DNA of 64,000 nt from Jacaranda mimosifolia (GCA_018894105.1 CM032118.1:29182690-29246689); one strand, 5' to 3'. Positions 22,921-35,800 are shown, counted from the stretch's first letter. The notes: generated by a model from the sequence alone, not told the origin. Made by a program: numbers and translations.

Positions 22921-23120
22921 GAAGAAATTGGTTCTTCTCTATGAGCTTTTTCTTTGTTTTTTTTTTTATTTGTGTGGTCCATGATTTCAGACAGTGGGCC
23001 CCGCGCATGCTTTGAGGTTGTGGGTCTATTATGTTTTGTTGTCAAGGTGGTGGGGCTATTATGTTTTGCTATCAATTCTTAGCATATAATAATAAGCCAA
23101 GTCGATATGTCAATTACTAT

Positions 23121-23187
<67 letters not shown>

Positions 23188-24148
23188 AACACATGCAGAC
23201 GCATAGTAATTTGTCAATAAATTTGTTAAACAAATTCACCCTCAAGTTTTTAGAACTTGTCAATTCTTTGTTTCAACAAATATATATAGATTAATTAATA
23301 TGTTTAGGACATATAACTCTAGTAATAATTTCTAAGTATATAATATTTTTTTGTTTGGAAATAAGTAATTGTAGTATTGTTGTTTTAGGTATAGATAATA
23401 TTTAAAAACTTTGACATACATTTAGGAAAGATAATATATATGTTATTAAAATTAGTAATAATTTTATGAAATTTATATATGCTATTGGGTTGATTTAATT
23501 TTCTTAAAAACAATTAAAATTAGTTTTTTTAAAAACAATTAAAATGAGTAATAATCATATGAAATTTATATTATGCAATTTAATAGAAGAAATTGATTCT
23601 TTTCTATGATCTTTTTCTTCTTTTTTTATTTATTTGTGTGATCTATGATTTTAGGCGACCGGCTCCGCGCATGATTTGAGGTGGTGGATCTATTATGCTT
23701 TGTTGTCAAGGTGGTGGGTCTATTATGCATTGTTGTCAATTCTTCGCATATAATAATAAGTCAAGTTGATATGTTAATTGCCATAATTCCACCGCCATAG
23801 ACCTTCTTACCTTCTTTATATTTCTTTTCTTTCTCTTTTTTCCGCTGAGCGTTAACATAAGTGAAGAAGATTAAATTAGCTCTTCTGAAGTAAGTTGCAT
23901 TTTAATTTGTTCTTCTCCTTTTTGTTTTTGTTTTTGTTTTTGTATGTATATAAACACATGCACACGCATACTAATTTGTCAATAAATTTGTTAAACAAAT
24001 TCATCCTCAAGTTTTTAGAACTTCTCAATTCTTGGCTTCAGCAAATATATATAGATTAATATGTTTAGGACATATAATTATAGTAACTATTTCTAACCAT
24101 ATAATATTTTTTATTTGGAAATAAGTAATCGTAGTATTGTTGTTTTAG
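22921..24148. repeat. direct duplication of about 470-560 bp (22921-23388 and 23586-24148)
   Basis: GAAGAAATTGGTTCTTCTCT at 22921 corresponds to GAAGAAATTGATTCTTTTCT at 23586. The match continues through TGGTGGGTCTATTATG, ATAATAATAAGYCAAGT, AAACACATGCASACGCATA and ends at GTAGTATTGTTGTTTTAG (23371-23388 and 24131-24148). The offset grows from 665 to 760 bp because copy 1 holds a CT/AT microsatellite where copy 2 has about 95 bp of extra unique sequence. Confidence 0.9.
23125..23187. repeat. (CT)n followed by (AT)n microsatellite
   Basis: About 19 CT units (23125-23162) run directly into about 12 AT units (23163-23187). The CT tract is absent from the second copy of the surrounding duplication. 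Confidence 0.95.
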
Positions 24149-25462
24149 TTCCCAGAGAAACAGAGCTGAGTCCATTATCACAATAATCAGAAAAGGATAG
24201 ATGAATCGTCTTATAAGTAGCAAAAGCTGATTTTAGATCATTTTCACAGCAAAAGGGTTTTAAAATTTTGTCGTCAACAGAGATCTTCTTCATCTTTTTT
24301 GATTCTTCTTCTTGAAAGACATTCTGATTTCAAGAGGAAGACGCGCAAGAACATTGCTTATCCTAAATAAAATTTGAAAATTAATACTTTTATTTATTTT
24401 TTATTTACACACTTACATGAATATTAATAACTCCATCTATACCATTCAATCAATTAATCAACTAATATTTTCGTAAAATTAGTTTTTTCATAAAGGCATT
24501 AACCATAAGAAAACATTATTAATATTGTAGACCAATATGATAGATAATTATGTTCCAAACTAATTCTAAGTAATTTATAATCTAAATAACCATAATTTAC
24601 TATTGAACATACCACATCTTTCCTTGTGCTGCTCTTTGAAGTATATTTCAATATATAAGTTTATAATTTTCCACATTTCTATTAATTTGCCAAGTCTTAT
24701 TCATTAATTTCTAATACTAATTATTATGATACAAATTTTTAAAATTTTTTAATCTTAAGAATACATCATCTGTGCGCTTAGCTTACATTGACTTTATATA
24801 TTTAGTGTTACCTTAAATGTTTTCAAGAACTCAATATTAGATTGATATTTTCTTTTATTTCAAAGTTATACTTTTAAAAAGTATACATTCTTTAAATTAT
24901 ATAGTTTGTTTGGCATATTTATTTAATATTTTTAATTTATTTTATTAATAATTATTTTTCACAAAGTAACCATTATCAAAACATTTTTTTCATGAAACAC
25001 AACCATTATATTATAATTATAATTATAATAATTTATTCAACATTTAAATATTATTAATTTCTTAAAACACATGTTTTTAATTATATCAGCAGGCATGACA
25101 CCACGTTTTGCATGGTGCGCCTACACTAGTGTGTGTATATATATATATATATATATATTGAAAATTTATCATTAGTCTATTTCTAATTTTGGTATATGTG
25201 ATTTTTAGGTTAGTTAAATTTGGATATTAGGATAATGGATAATTATTGGGTATAAAACCTATCTATACCTATTGGATTTTTTTTAATGAGTATGAACCTG
25301 GGCATGGATATTACAAATTTTTTTGGGTCTGGACAGGATATAATCCATCCATTGACAGAACCAAATTGCTGTAAAGGTGAAAGGTGAACACACATGTCCA
25401 CGTTTAGTAAACCAAAATTTCATTTGCGGATGGCTTTTTCTTACTGTTGCTAAGAGAAACAG

Positions 25463-26435
25463 GGGGTTGGCTACGGTCCGATACCTATAGTTTTAAACTT
25501 AACATCCTACGCCCCTTAAAAAATTGGCATATGTACAAATTCTTTTTTAAATCATAGTAATTAAGTTAATTTACTATACTAATCTTTTCTAATTAAATTA
25601 AAAGTAAAATAGCTTTTAATATAAAATACCTTAAATATCCATATCAAAAATTAATATATAACTAAAATATAAAAAATAAATAAATAAATAAATAAATTTT
25701 AAATCAAATCAATTCAACCCACCCAACTCCCAAATTCAACATACACGAATCGGAAGCAATTTCTATTCTTCAAACCCCCAACTAGTGTTCTAATTATTTT
25801 TCTTCTACAACCCCCCCCCCCCCGCCCCCACCAACCAATGTTCCAATTCCCGCAATTGTGATTCCAATTCAGCATACACGTATGAGAAGCAATTATGGTG
25901 TTTGAAATATATTAACTGCCTCGAATTTCAACCGTGATTATCTCTAAAGACTTGCAGCTTGTTCGATGTCCAGTTTGCGACCTTGATTCATGTGATGGTG
26001 AGTTGAAACATGGGTTTTTAGCTCAGAGATTTCTACGGTTGAGGGAATTGGAACAGCGGTTGGGAGAGGTGTAGAAGAAAAATAATTAAAACACTGGTTG
26101 GGGGTTTGGAGAACAAAAATTGCTTCCAATACGTGTATGTTGAATTTGGGAATTGGGTGGGTTGAATTGATCTAATTTAAAATTTATTTTTTTATCTTTT
26201 TATTTTTAGGTAATTATATTTTATTTTTTATTTTAGTTATATATTAATTTTTGATAAAAATATTTAAGGTATTTTATATTAAAAATTATTTTATTTTTAA
26301 TTTAATTAAAAAATATTAGTATAGTAAATTAACTTAATTACTATTGATTTAAAAAAAGAATTTGTACACATGTCAATTTTTTAAAGAGTGTAGAATGTTA
26401 GATTAAAATTATAGGTATCGGACATAGCCAACCCC
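25463..26435. mobile_element. long-terminal-inverted-repeat (Mutator-like) MITE in front of the cytochrome b561 gene
   Basis: The left arm (25463 to about 25860) and right arm (about 26030-26435) are inverted copies. The left starts GGGGTTGGCTACGGTCCGAT and the reverse complement of the right starts GGGGTTGGCTATGTCCGATA, and similarity continues for nearly 400 bp. The loop is about 170 bp. AGAAACAG flanks both sides (25455-25462 and 26437-26444); the ninth base differs (G/A), so the duplication is 8 bp, or 9 bp with one mismatch. Very long inverted repeats with a 9-bp duplication fit Mutator-like elements. It has no coding capacity. The right end is 107 bp from the first ATG of the downstream gene. 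Confidence 0.85.
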
Positions 26436-26542
26436 AAGAAACAGAACATATCCTTAACTTATTGTTAACTCCTAAACATGTACTTTGAATAAAGTTCCAC
26501 TTGTAAATCACACAGCACAAAAACTTACATATACAAGGCCAG

Positions 26543-28079
26543 ATGGGGAAGATGCCAATATCCCTAGCCTGTACAGACAAACGCACAGGAAGCATGTCTT
26601 CTTCGCTATCCTCTGTTTTGGCATTTCTCATCTTCCCTCTGCTTGCAAGTGCACACACATGCACCGAGGGTTTCCTCACAGAGGTCCACAAAATCAACGT
26701 CACCCAGAATTGCAACCTAAAGACCTTAAAGGCCGAATTTGCTTGGAACTTCGACAATAAGTCCCGGCAGCTAGATATCGCTTTCGGCGCAAAGCTAGAC
26801 GCTGAGATGGGTTGGTTGGCCTGGGGGCTGAACCCAGAGGGCCCACGCATGGTGGGGACTCGAGCCCTGATCGGCATCAAGCAGCTCAATGGCTCGTTAG
26901 AATGGCACAAATACAACATCACAGACGCCACGAAGCTTGGCTGCCAGCTTTTGCCGTCTGACGACATTGGACTTGATGTCCGAAACTTTAGCTTCGTTTA
27001 CTTGGAAGGAATCGATTATCACATGATACGTGCCACAGTTTTCCTGACTATGGATTACAACAGTTCGAGCACCAACGTTGTCTGGCAAATTGGGGAAGCC
27101 GCCATTGACAGGGAACCCCTGATGCATCCCAAGTCTCTCAAGAATTTTGACAGTGCTGAGAGTATAGATTTGATTTCTCATCAGATTAGAAGTTACAAGG
27201 CCCATTCCCGTAGTCGAATAAGAGCAGTAAGATAGCCCTGAGGCTCTGCACAATTTATTCCATTCATAACATGGAAATCTCAAGAGCATTTCTCGGATTT
27301 GTTTGCAAATAAAATAGCTCTTTGTCTTCTGGTTGAAATTTAGTACTAGTATTTAACAGAATTCTGATTTATGCAGGCTCATGGGATACTGAACATAGTG
27401 GGCTGGGGAACATTTCTTCCCATTGGTGTTATAGTTGCAAGGTACTTGAGAGTATTTCCTAGACGATGGCCCTGGTGGTATGTCTTTCATATCAGCTGCC
27501 AAAGTACAGGATACATTCTGGGCTCAATTGGTTTTGCAATTGGACTCTGGCTGGGGGACATGTCCAAATACTATTATTTTCGCACCCACAGAATTCTAGC
27601 CATCATAGTTTTTACTTTCACAACGATACAAGTAAAATCAATCAAACAACTGATCCTTATTTCTCTCCGTTTTTGTTTACATAAATTGAACTACACCAGT
27701 AATTATTTTCCATGTGCAGATGATGGCATTGAGATTGAAGCCAAAACGTTCTGATGAATATCGGATTTACTGGAACATGTATCATCATTTTCTGGGCTAC
27801 GCATTGCTGGCACTGATCTCAGTTAACATATTTCAAGGGATCAAGATCTTGGAGCCGGTGCCGGACCATGCCTGGAGATGGGCTTATATTGGATTGCTTG
27901 GACTGTTGGGAGCCGTAGCTCTAGTATTTGAAGTTTATACATGGATTAAATTTGTTGGATTAAAGTACCTGGTGAGGCGATCTAAAGGAAAAACCCGTTC
28001 AAATAATCAGAATCCTTCTCCACTCGGTGGTGCACAAGCCTCTGCAGGGAGCGCAGTGCAGCCTCAGCGGGAGACTTGA
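26543..28079 (+). CDS. DOMON-cytochrome b561 membrane oxidoreductase (CYB561-DOMON family), 3 exons
   Basis: Exons are 26543-27226, 27377-27631 and 27720-28079, all phase 0 with GT-AG borders, giving 432 aa. An in-frame ATG at 26594 gives 415 aa and puts a signal peptide (MSSSLSSVLAFLIFPLLASA) right at the N-terminus, so that start is more likely. A DOMON domain follows (roughly residues 30-180 of the longer form; GWLAWGLNPEGPRMVGTRAL), with N-glycosylation motifs such as NVT, NIT and NSS. The C-terminal half has about five membrane segments and the b561 heme histidines: AHGILN, FHISCQ, THRILA and MYHHFLGY. Such proteins pass electrons from cytosolic ascorbate across a membrane, probably the plasma membrane, to an extracellular DOMON heme. 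The reading frame is complete with a serine/glutamine-rich tail. A long-inverted-repeat MITE sits immediately upstream. Confidence 0.93.
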
Positions 28080-29692
28080 TGGGCACACAAATAATAAACA
28101 CCTTATCTGCCACAATAGAATTGGTGTAATTCCTTTTAGGTAATTTGAATTTTTAGTGAATTTTCCATACGAGAAAGAGAGAACCTTGTTGCCAAAAGAA
28201 GAAGGAAGAAAAAAAAAAAACTCTAAGCATTGGAATCAGGTTAAAAAATCAAGTGGTTTGCTGATTGTACAAATAAGAGATTCATTTTTTTGAATGGCAA
28301 GTAAATTGGCTAAATATATTTGATTAGGCTATTTATAACTAATGTGTCCATCAATCAATGGATTAAGCAATAAGGTTCTTTTTTAAATAGTATCAATAAT
28401 AACTAGATATGTCGTTAAATCTAAAATTTCAATTATAATGAAATATTATTTCGTTAGCATGCATTGATAAGTAATTTAATTATCATCATTAATATTATCT
28501 ATAGGAACAACAACCATTTTTTTTTTTTTTTCCCACCCAAAGCCTTTCATTAGAGCTATGTCTTGTTTTTATGTTGGATGAGTCGAAACTCCTAAAATAA
28601 TTTGGAACACTCACCTCTCTTAATTTGTCCATATTGAATGAATCAAACAAGTCGAAACAATTTATAAGTTTCTCATTGCTCTCACCCTTCAACCCTTAAG
28701 GTATTTTTCCACAATAAAACTCCCTATCAATTGAAGTGTCTCAACCTTTTGTTGCTTATCATATTCAGTACTTATAATCTTACAAGTTAAGGCTTAAAAA
28801 AGGAAGAATGAAATAGCATCTCTATAGGGTTGAGAGGCTCCATATTTAGTGATAAATATGGTTTTCAGCAATAAGGTTAAGTCGCTTCATCAGTAAGTGA
28901 TTTTGACATTTATTCAGTAACATGGTAGATAATTAGTCAAACATCTTAATAATAGATTATTTATTTATTATAAATTGTTAATAGTTGTTAAATATTTATT
29001 GTTTTTAATGATTGATATTTAATCTACTCGAGTAAAATTAAACTATCAAAGCTTAAAATGTTTCAGTTTGGGTGAATAAACATACTATAGCCCTGAACTG
29101 AAAGAAGAAAGCAAAAGTGGCAGTTGTCCCCAAAAGAAGGATAAGGGATTGCGTCTGTAACTCCACTTAGCAATATTTTAGATAAGAAGATGAAGTAGAG
29201 AATAAGCAAGAATCTAGACATTTAATATTAAGAAAATTTTGATATTCTATTAATAGAATTCAAAAGCAGATCAGAATTATGTTCTTTCATATTGGACGAA
29301 CTAAACATAAATTTGTTACACTCTCAAAGCAACGTGAATGACGACCTTCGTGTCTCGAAATAAGCAATTGCCCAAAAGTTGCACCAAGTGTACCCTTTAC
29401 TTTTAAGGAAGAATTTTAATAAATAAAATATTGTTTGTACTGCTAAGTAATATTATTACATATGATACTAGTAAGTACAAAATCTATAATATTACACTCT
29501 ATAAAATTTCTTAAATTTGTGAAGAATGAAAATGCATTATTTACAAAAGCTAAGCAATGAGAGTATTCTACTAACATAATTTACAATAAATTTAATAAAT
29601 AAATGAATGCATGGTATTATAGTAAAATATTCGTACATAGCATTAAAAATGTCCAATTTAAATAGATCACCTTTTGTGCCTAAAAATATTTA
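28080..29692. other. 3' flank of the b561 gene and AT-rich intergenic DNA
   Basis: The stretch begins with the presumed 3' UTR (no clear polyadenylation motif chosen). The remainder has A/T runs and no coding signal. The minus-strand open frame at 28495-28692 has no domain. Confidence 0.4.
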
Positions 29693-29705
29693 AATTGCCA
29701 TTACT

Positions 29706-29807
29706 GCTTTTTTTGTTGTTGAGATAAACAGCTCACATTTGGGTTGAACACGAGACCTCTTACATAATAAGGGAGATTAATGTCACTTGAACTACAAGTT
29801 ACCGGGC
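29706..29807 (-). mobile_element. tRNA-derived SINE, 102 bp, with perfect 13-bp target duplication
   Basis: Read on the minus strand it starts GCCCGGTAACTTGTAGTTCA, with an A-box-like TAGTTCAAGTGACA, then a B-box-like TGTTCAACCCA about 40 nt later, and ends in CAACAACAAAAAAAG. AATTGCCATTACT is repeated exactly on both sides (29693-29705 and 29808-29820). Internal RNA polymerase III boxes, an A-rich 3' end and a 13-bp duplication are the expected features of a SINE moved by a LINE reverse transcriptase. The body is very short for the class, so it may be 3'-truncated or a minimal family. Confidence 0.85.
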
Positions 29808-29820
29808 AATTGCCATTACT

Positions 29821-32640
29821 TAACAAATATAAATTATGGTAACAATTACAATTGGAGGACTGTAAATCTTTTTTAGGGTTAAATGAATTATAAATTTGTC
29901 CTCATTTAACAAGTATTAATTATATAACATTATTATGCATTGTACAAACAAAATGTACTTATTTACTCCACAAAAAATATTTAAAAGCATAGAATTATAT
30001 AAAACTTACTTCTTTACATGTAAGTGTTGATATGAATAATTAAATTTATAAGAGCAAATTAGTAAAAGAACTAAAAAGGGGCTCAATTGATCAAATTGAT
30101 TAATTAAATAAAAATGGCCAGAGAACCCAAAATAAATTAACCCCCCCCCCCCCCACCACCACCGCAAAAAAAAAAAAAAAGTAAAATTCTAATAGGCTTA
30201 AGTCCATAACAAATAAGCTATAAATACTAAGCCCCAAAGATAACTTGGGTATAAGAAATCATTTGCAAAGAATTGCAAAACTTCGACAACATTTAAGAGT
30301 TAAAAATCTCTCTACGTATGTTCCAAAAAAGATGAACCGACACACGATTGCCTACTAAAAACGACCTTGTTTCACTTCCATGCAGCATCATTTTGGCTTA
30401 TTCTATAAGAACTTCAATTGTGAAGAAGGAATGTTGAGATGCAAACGAGATTAAGAGCTCACGACTTTAGCAAATAGGTGGCCTCATGGTTGGGAAATGT
30501 AGAAAGTCACCAACCTGAAGCACCATCATACCTTGTACTGGAGCCAGTCCCGGATGCACAACCTATACCAGAGGAGATGCATGCACAACATTCACCACCT
30601 TCCAAAAATATTATTTTGTCTATGACCTAGGAGCTGTTGAGGACCCTACTAGAAAAAATATGCTCAAGCTACAGCCAATGTAGTCGCTCAATCTGTTGAT
30701 GAAGAGCTCTGCCCCTAAGAGTTGTAGCAATCCTCCTACTAGAATCTGTTGTGGTGGGGGGGGGGGGGGCTGCTTTGCCAACTCTGTACATGACACTACT
30801 CCTTCCCCTTTGCCACAATAGGTGGACACACATTTCTCACTCCTAGCATATTACGCCCAGCACACACACTGATGCTAGAGCCCAAATTCATTCCTTCGTG
30901 CTGCATAGGAGGAGCAGGAATCCAGTACCACCCTTTAGCTATTGTTCTCTAGAGAAGCGACTCTTTTTGTCCAATCATCTTGGTGGAAGCACTTCCTCTT
31001 GGAACAAAGATAGCCATCTTTTTCCCAAATACAAGCATTTTTTATTTATTTATAAAGTGCGAAATGCATAGACGTGCATATTAGAAATTTATTTTTTTTG
31101 TAATATATTTTTTTATTAAATATACTAAATGCTTTATTTTTTATATTTTTCTTTAAACCTACAATTTTATTGAGACAATCCTAACAATGAGGTTTGAAAT
31201 TCAAATATTAATATACGTATATGTGTGAATATTTTTTTTAAAAACTACTTATTGGCGATTTGGCTTAGGAAAAAGTGGAGGAAAAGAAAACAAAAAAAGA
31301 AGAAGAGAAAAACCACAAAATACACGGGCTTTTCTATGGTCTTAATTACTTTGTTTTTATCTATTGTCATGTAGACACTTTGCAATCGTTGATCTTCAGA
31401 TAACTAAATCTCAACAGTAGGATATTTTTGTTTTAAAAAGTATATAGTTCCATTCAAATAATTTGATATTTATTTTGTTCTATTTTAAATAACTAATTTA
31501 TCTTTTTTTTTTAATTTAAGTTATACCCTTTGTTTTAACAAAACAAACAAAAATCTTGAATTGTTTAGATTTTACATATTCTATGATATTAAATAATAAA
31601 TATGTCTAAAATATGTAACAAATTTAATTGAATTTATGGTGATTAAGATAAAAAATAAAAAATAAAAAAAAATTTAAATCTATCTTCCTAGCATTATAAT
31701 TTCAATAATTTTAATTTATGTCCTCAATAATGTTAAAACAAACATATTTTAAAATAATTTAATAAATTTATTTGATAACTAAATATAAAATTAATAAAAA
31801 ATTAAAACAATAAAAATTTAAAATTATCATTTTTCAATGATGTAATTTAATAATTTTAAATATATAATTAATAAGATTAAACATATGTAAAATAATTTAA
31901 CTAATTTTATATATTAACTAAAAATAAAATAAAACAAAATATTTTTTTCTTCATCCCCATAACAATCTTCTTTTTCTTCCTCAATCCCCATAAACCACCC
32001 CCCCACGCCACCAAACAGAGACCACGCGAGCCCTGTTGCCCCCCTTCCCCGCCATAGTCAGGCTAACCATGGCTAGCGGCCAGCAACCTGAACAGCCCGG
32101 CCATGGCGGATCTAGCTGTCCGGCCATAGCCACCAAATTTTGGTGGGTAGGATATATATCTATATATATATATATGTATTTTTTGGGGGGAAAGTGGGAT
32201 ATAAATTTATATATGTATATGCGTGTTTATAATACACATGTATATATATATAAATATTTTTAATACATATTTAAAAAAGGATTCTTGTGTTATTTAATTT
32301 TTATGTTTTAATTGATTTTTGAATGAAGATTAATTTTTTCTGTTAATTTTTAAGAACAGTTTGTAATTGTAAATTTTAGAATTACTATAATTTAGTTGAT
32401 TAATAGGTGGGTACTAAAATATGAATAAAAAATATTGTCATAAAATATGGAAAATATTAAATGAAATTATATGTTGAATAAAAAAAAAAGAAAAAAATAT
32501 TTAGGATATTTAATCTAAAAAGAGGTAAGTATTTAAATTTTATTTGTTAAAAATAAAAAAATACTTAATACAATATAAAATGATTACATGATAATAAATA
32601 AAATAAATGAAATAGAATAGTAGAAAATCCCAAAATACAC
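29821..32640. other. AT-rich intergenic DNA with homopolymer tracts
   Basis: A poly-C tract followed by CACCACCACCGC and poly-A lies at 30141-30180 and a poly-G tract at 30755-30770. A GC-richer patch at 31990-32130 (TGGCTAGCGGCCAGCAACC) stands out. Open frames at 30620-30829 and 32036-32263 are low complexity. The 30230-31000 segment may be old transposon sequence, but no domain is readable. Confidence 0.4.
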
Positions 32641-32868
32641 ACAGAGACAATTTGGGGCCGGTTACACGGGGTTATCTAAAGAAACTTCTCTGGTCGGCGT
32701 TGTCGAAAAATGTTAAAAATATCTAACTACAGGCCGACAAGGCACCAACTGACTTTTGGGCCTCGTATTTTTTTTGAGGTTTGTATTATTTTCCGTTGCC
32801 CGATAAAAATGGTAAAAACATGGTGACGCGGCAAATCTAAAAGCAGCAAAGGGAAAAGAGTGAAAAAC

Positions 32869-35800
32869 ATGGCAGCACCGGCCGTGGAAGGCGCAGCAGT
32901 GACGGCGCTACGGGCGGTGCTGCATCGTGTCCGTCTCGCGGCAGAGAGGTCCGGTCGCCGCGCCGATGATGTAAGGGTGGTGGCTGTGAGCAAGACGAAG
33001 CCAGTGTCCCTCATCGACCAAGTCTACGACGCCGGGCACCGATGTTTTGGCGAAAACTATGTCCAGGAAATTATCGAAAAAGCCCCTCAGGTTCATTACT
33101 ATCTATTGAATTTTTTTTTTATTGGGATTGTGGATTCAAATCTTTTTGCTTAAGTTTGGTGTATGTTTTACGGATGCAGCTTCCTGAGGACATCGAGTGG
33201 CATTTCATTGGGCATTTGCAGAGCAATAAAGTGAAAGCACTGCTAAGTATGATGAACAGCTGCACATAGATTTTGTGATTATTAGACTTCATTTTTCAAT
33301 TATATTACAAAATAGGAGAAATTATTTATGGGGTTTACTATTTCAAGAGAATCACTTTGGGATATAAGCAACTGTTTTGATAGTACTTTAATTATTTGTC
33401 TCGTTTATGTGCAGCCGCTGTCCCAAATCTTGCCATGATTGAAGGTGTTGATAATGAGAAGGTAAATGTACTTAAGCCTATGCTTTATAGTGCTTTATAG
33501 TGCAAACATGTAAAAGACTTTTCAGTCTGAATAAAAACTTCCGTGACTTCTATTTTACTGAGATATTTATTGAATTACATCTTTCCCAATTTAAACATTT
33601 TGCATGTGTTCAGCTAAAAATTTTAATAGATTATACGTTCTGATCATATAAGTTTTACTTTAGAAGATTAAGTGAATGAATAAAGTATATTATGTGTTTA
33701 AAATTCTTTCGTTGACCATGAAAATGAAGAAGTAAACATTCAACTGAGGTGGGAGTCACCATGTAAAATGTTGATACCTAACTGAAAGTTAGCCTAGTGA
33801 CTTTGCTAACATAGTAATCTAAATGTGCTCTACACTAAATACTTTTCTGCTGTTCTCCAAGGGTGACTTGATGATTTCATTTACTTATTTTATAGATTTT
33901 ATACTAGTTTGCTGAAATGAGGTAAGCAAACGAAGGAAAGAATGCCTTACTCTAATAATTTGATGATTGTCAGTTCTGAGTCTGACCTTTCTTGTGGCTC
34001 TTCTTCCTGCAAATATAAACTTCCCTGAAAGATTTTGTGCTCTTAATTAAAACCAAAAGTTTTACAGAGCTCCAAGATTAAATCAGTCAAAATGACAGTG
34101 TTACCACTGATGCACAGGTTGCCAATAATCTTGATCGTGTAGTTTCAAATATTGGAAGGCACCCTTTGAAGCTTTTGGTTCAAGTGAACACCAGTGGGGA
34201 AGTATGTGAGTAATGAAATCATGTCTCTTTCAATTGCAGTAACCTGTGGAAAAGATTAGTTTGACATTGGACAAATAGGAGACAATTTCGAGTTCATGAT
34301 TTTGGCTCCATCTAAAATATAATAGTACATAATGCAGCGGCTTGATCATCATATTGATCGCAGAACATTCCTGATTTGCTTCAAGTGACTGGGATGTGCA
34401 TTCTTCAGCTGGAACTTAATTCATGATGATATTGACATACATGATAATAACAATTTGAATATGCTGCCAAGTTTAATAAATCTGCAACTTGAACAATTTA
34501 CTCATGCTGCCAATTTTAATAAATCTGCAAACTCTTAGCATTCTATTTACCGCATGATATTTTGCACAGATATTTCACCTCAGATGACATGATCCTTTTC
34601 TTTTCTGAATTTCCACCCAAAATGTTGCTTATTGTCCTGATGTCGTATGTCTGATATCAAATGGATGATGCAGCGAAATCTGGTGTAAAACCATCAGAAT
34701 GTGTAGATATTGTGAAGCATGTCAAGCTACGTTGCCCGAATCTTGAGTTTTCTGGATTAATGACAATAGGGATGCTGGACTACACATCAACCCCTGAGAA
34801 CTTCAAGGTGATATTAGCCATTACTCCAGGATATAGGGAGTGACTTGATGTTAATTTATGCTCTCTGAGACCTTCATATTTTACAACTGTTTGTCATGTT
34901 TCTTTGCTAGTTCTAAATTGCGATAAGGTAACTTATATGCCTTCTTTCTATAGCAAGACCTCCACTTTTTCACACTTTTTGTTTTCTTTTGGAAGATAGA
35001 TAAGTGATTTATTTGTAATTTTGATCAGTAGCCTAACTGGTTTTGATGTCTGAAGCTCTTTTGAGTCAAATCTGTTTAGTGATAAACAATTGTGTTGCAG
35101 TTGTCGTACTTGGAAGAGTTTCTCATTCTGTCAATATGTCACTTTATTAAATGATGATTCAAAATACTGATGCATAAATTCTTTTTCAATGCCATAGGCT
35201 CTATTGAATTGTAGAGCTGAGGTATGCAAGGCACTAGGAATGGCAGAATCTCAGTGTGAGCTGTCAATGGGCATGTCTGGTGACTTCGAGCAAGCAGTAA
35301 GCTGGAATTCAACTTGTGGCCATTTAATTGAGTATTCATTTTTTATGATATCGTATAAACAGAAACAAGGTTCATAGTTTCATAAATGGAAATAAGTTCT
35401 TTTTCTCCTAAGTCCTAATAACCATTTCCTCGATACTGTAGAAGTAGATTTCGTTTGTAGATCAAGTACATAGTTTTGTATCATACACTACATGTGAGAA
35501 AACGAATGAACTTGAGGCAATTCATATCTCAAATGCTATTCCATATTTCTATCTCAACATGAGATGAGGTTAAGACCTTGCATTATAGTGAAGGCGGACA
35601 TCATTTTTAACTTGCAAGTCCTCTGAAATTAGGTACGCTCCATAAGTTGTCTTTATCTGGTCATAGAAGCCTGAATATGTTGTTACAATCTAAAAGAATC
35701 CTGATAGTGTATCTTGCGTTTGTATACAAGCGAGCTTAACCCAGCCGGTCAGCTTCTACATAAACATGGCAATGAGTTAATACTTCCCAGGATAGTCTAG

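Larger units (their letters stand above)
21803..25363. mobile_element. long hAT-like element or MITE with nested insertions
   Basis: The left end is TAGGTCTGTCAATAGG at 21803 (or its duplicate at 21449). The right end, read in reverse, is TGGTTCTGTCAATGG, ending at 25363. The flanking 8-mers AATTGATG (21795-21802) and AATTGCTG (25364-25371) match at 7 of 8 positions. Both ends have GGGTA/TACCC-type words. The 3.5 kb between is AT-rich, contains duplications and microsatellites, and shows no transposase, so it may be a MITE enlarged by later insertions. Pairing of the two ends is inferred. Confidence 0.5.

Noticed and set aside
23031..23294. 87-aa + strand open frame
   Set aside because: Runs through the CT/AT microsatellite; the Ser-Leu and Ile-Tyr runs are repeat translations.
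26398..26967. 189-aa open frame on the minus strand over the b561 gene
   Set aside because: It is the shadow of the DOMON exon; the + strand has signal peptide, domain motifs and splice borders.
26897..27289. 130-aa minus-strand open frame
   Set aside because: Antisense to the DOMON exon, with no domain of its own.
30141..30180. poly-C/poly-A tract as a retroelement tail
   Set aside because: No upstream coding or target duplication found; it looks like simple sequence.
32727..33014. minus-strand open frame opposite PLP-homeostasis exon 1
   Set aside because: Caused by the GC-rich exon on the + strand, which has clear YggS-family motifs.
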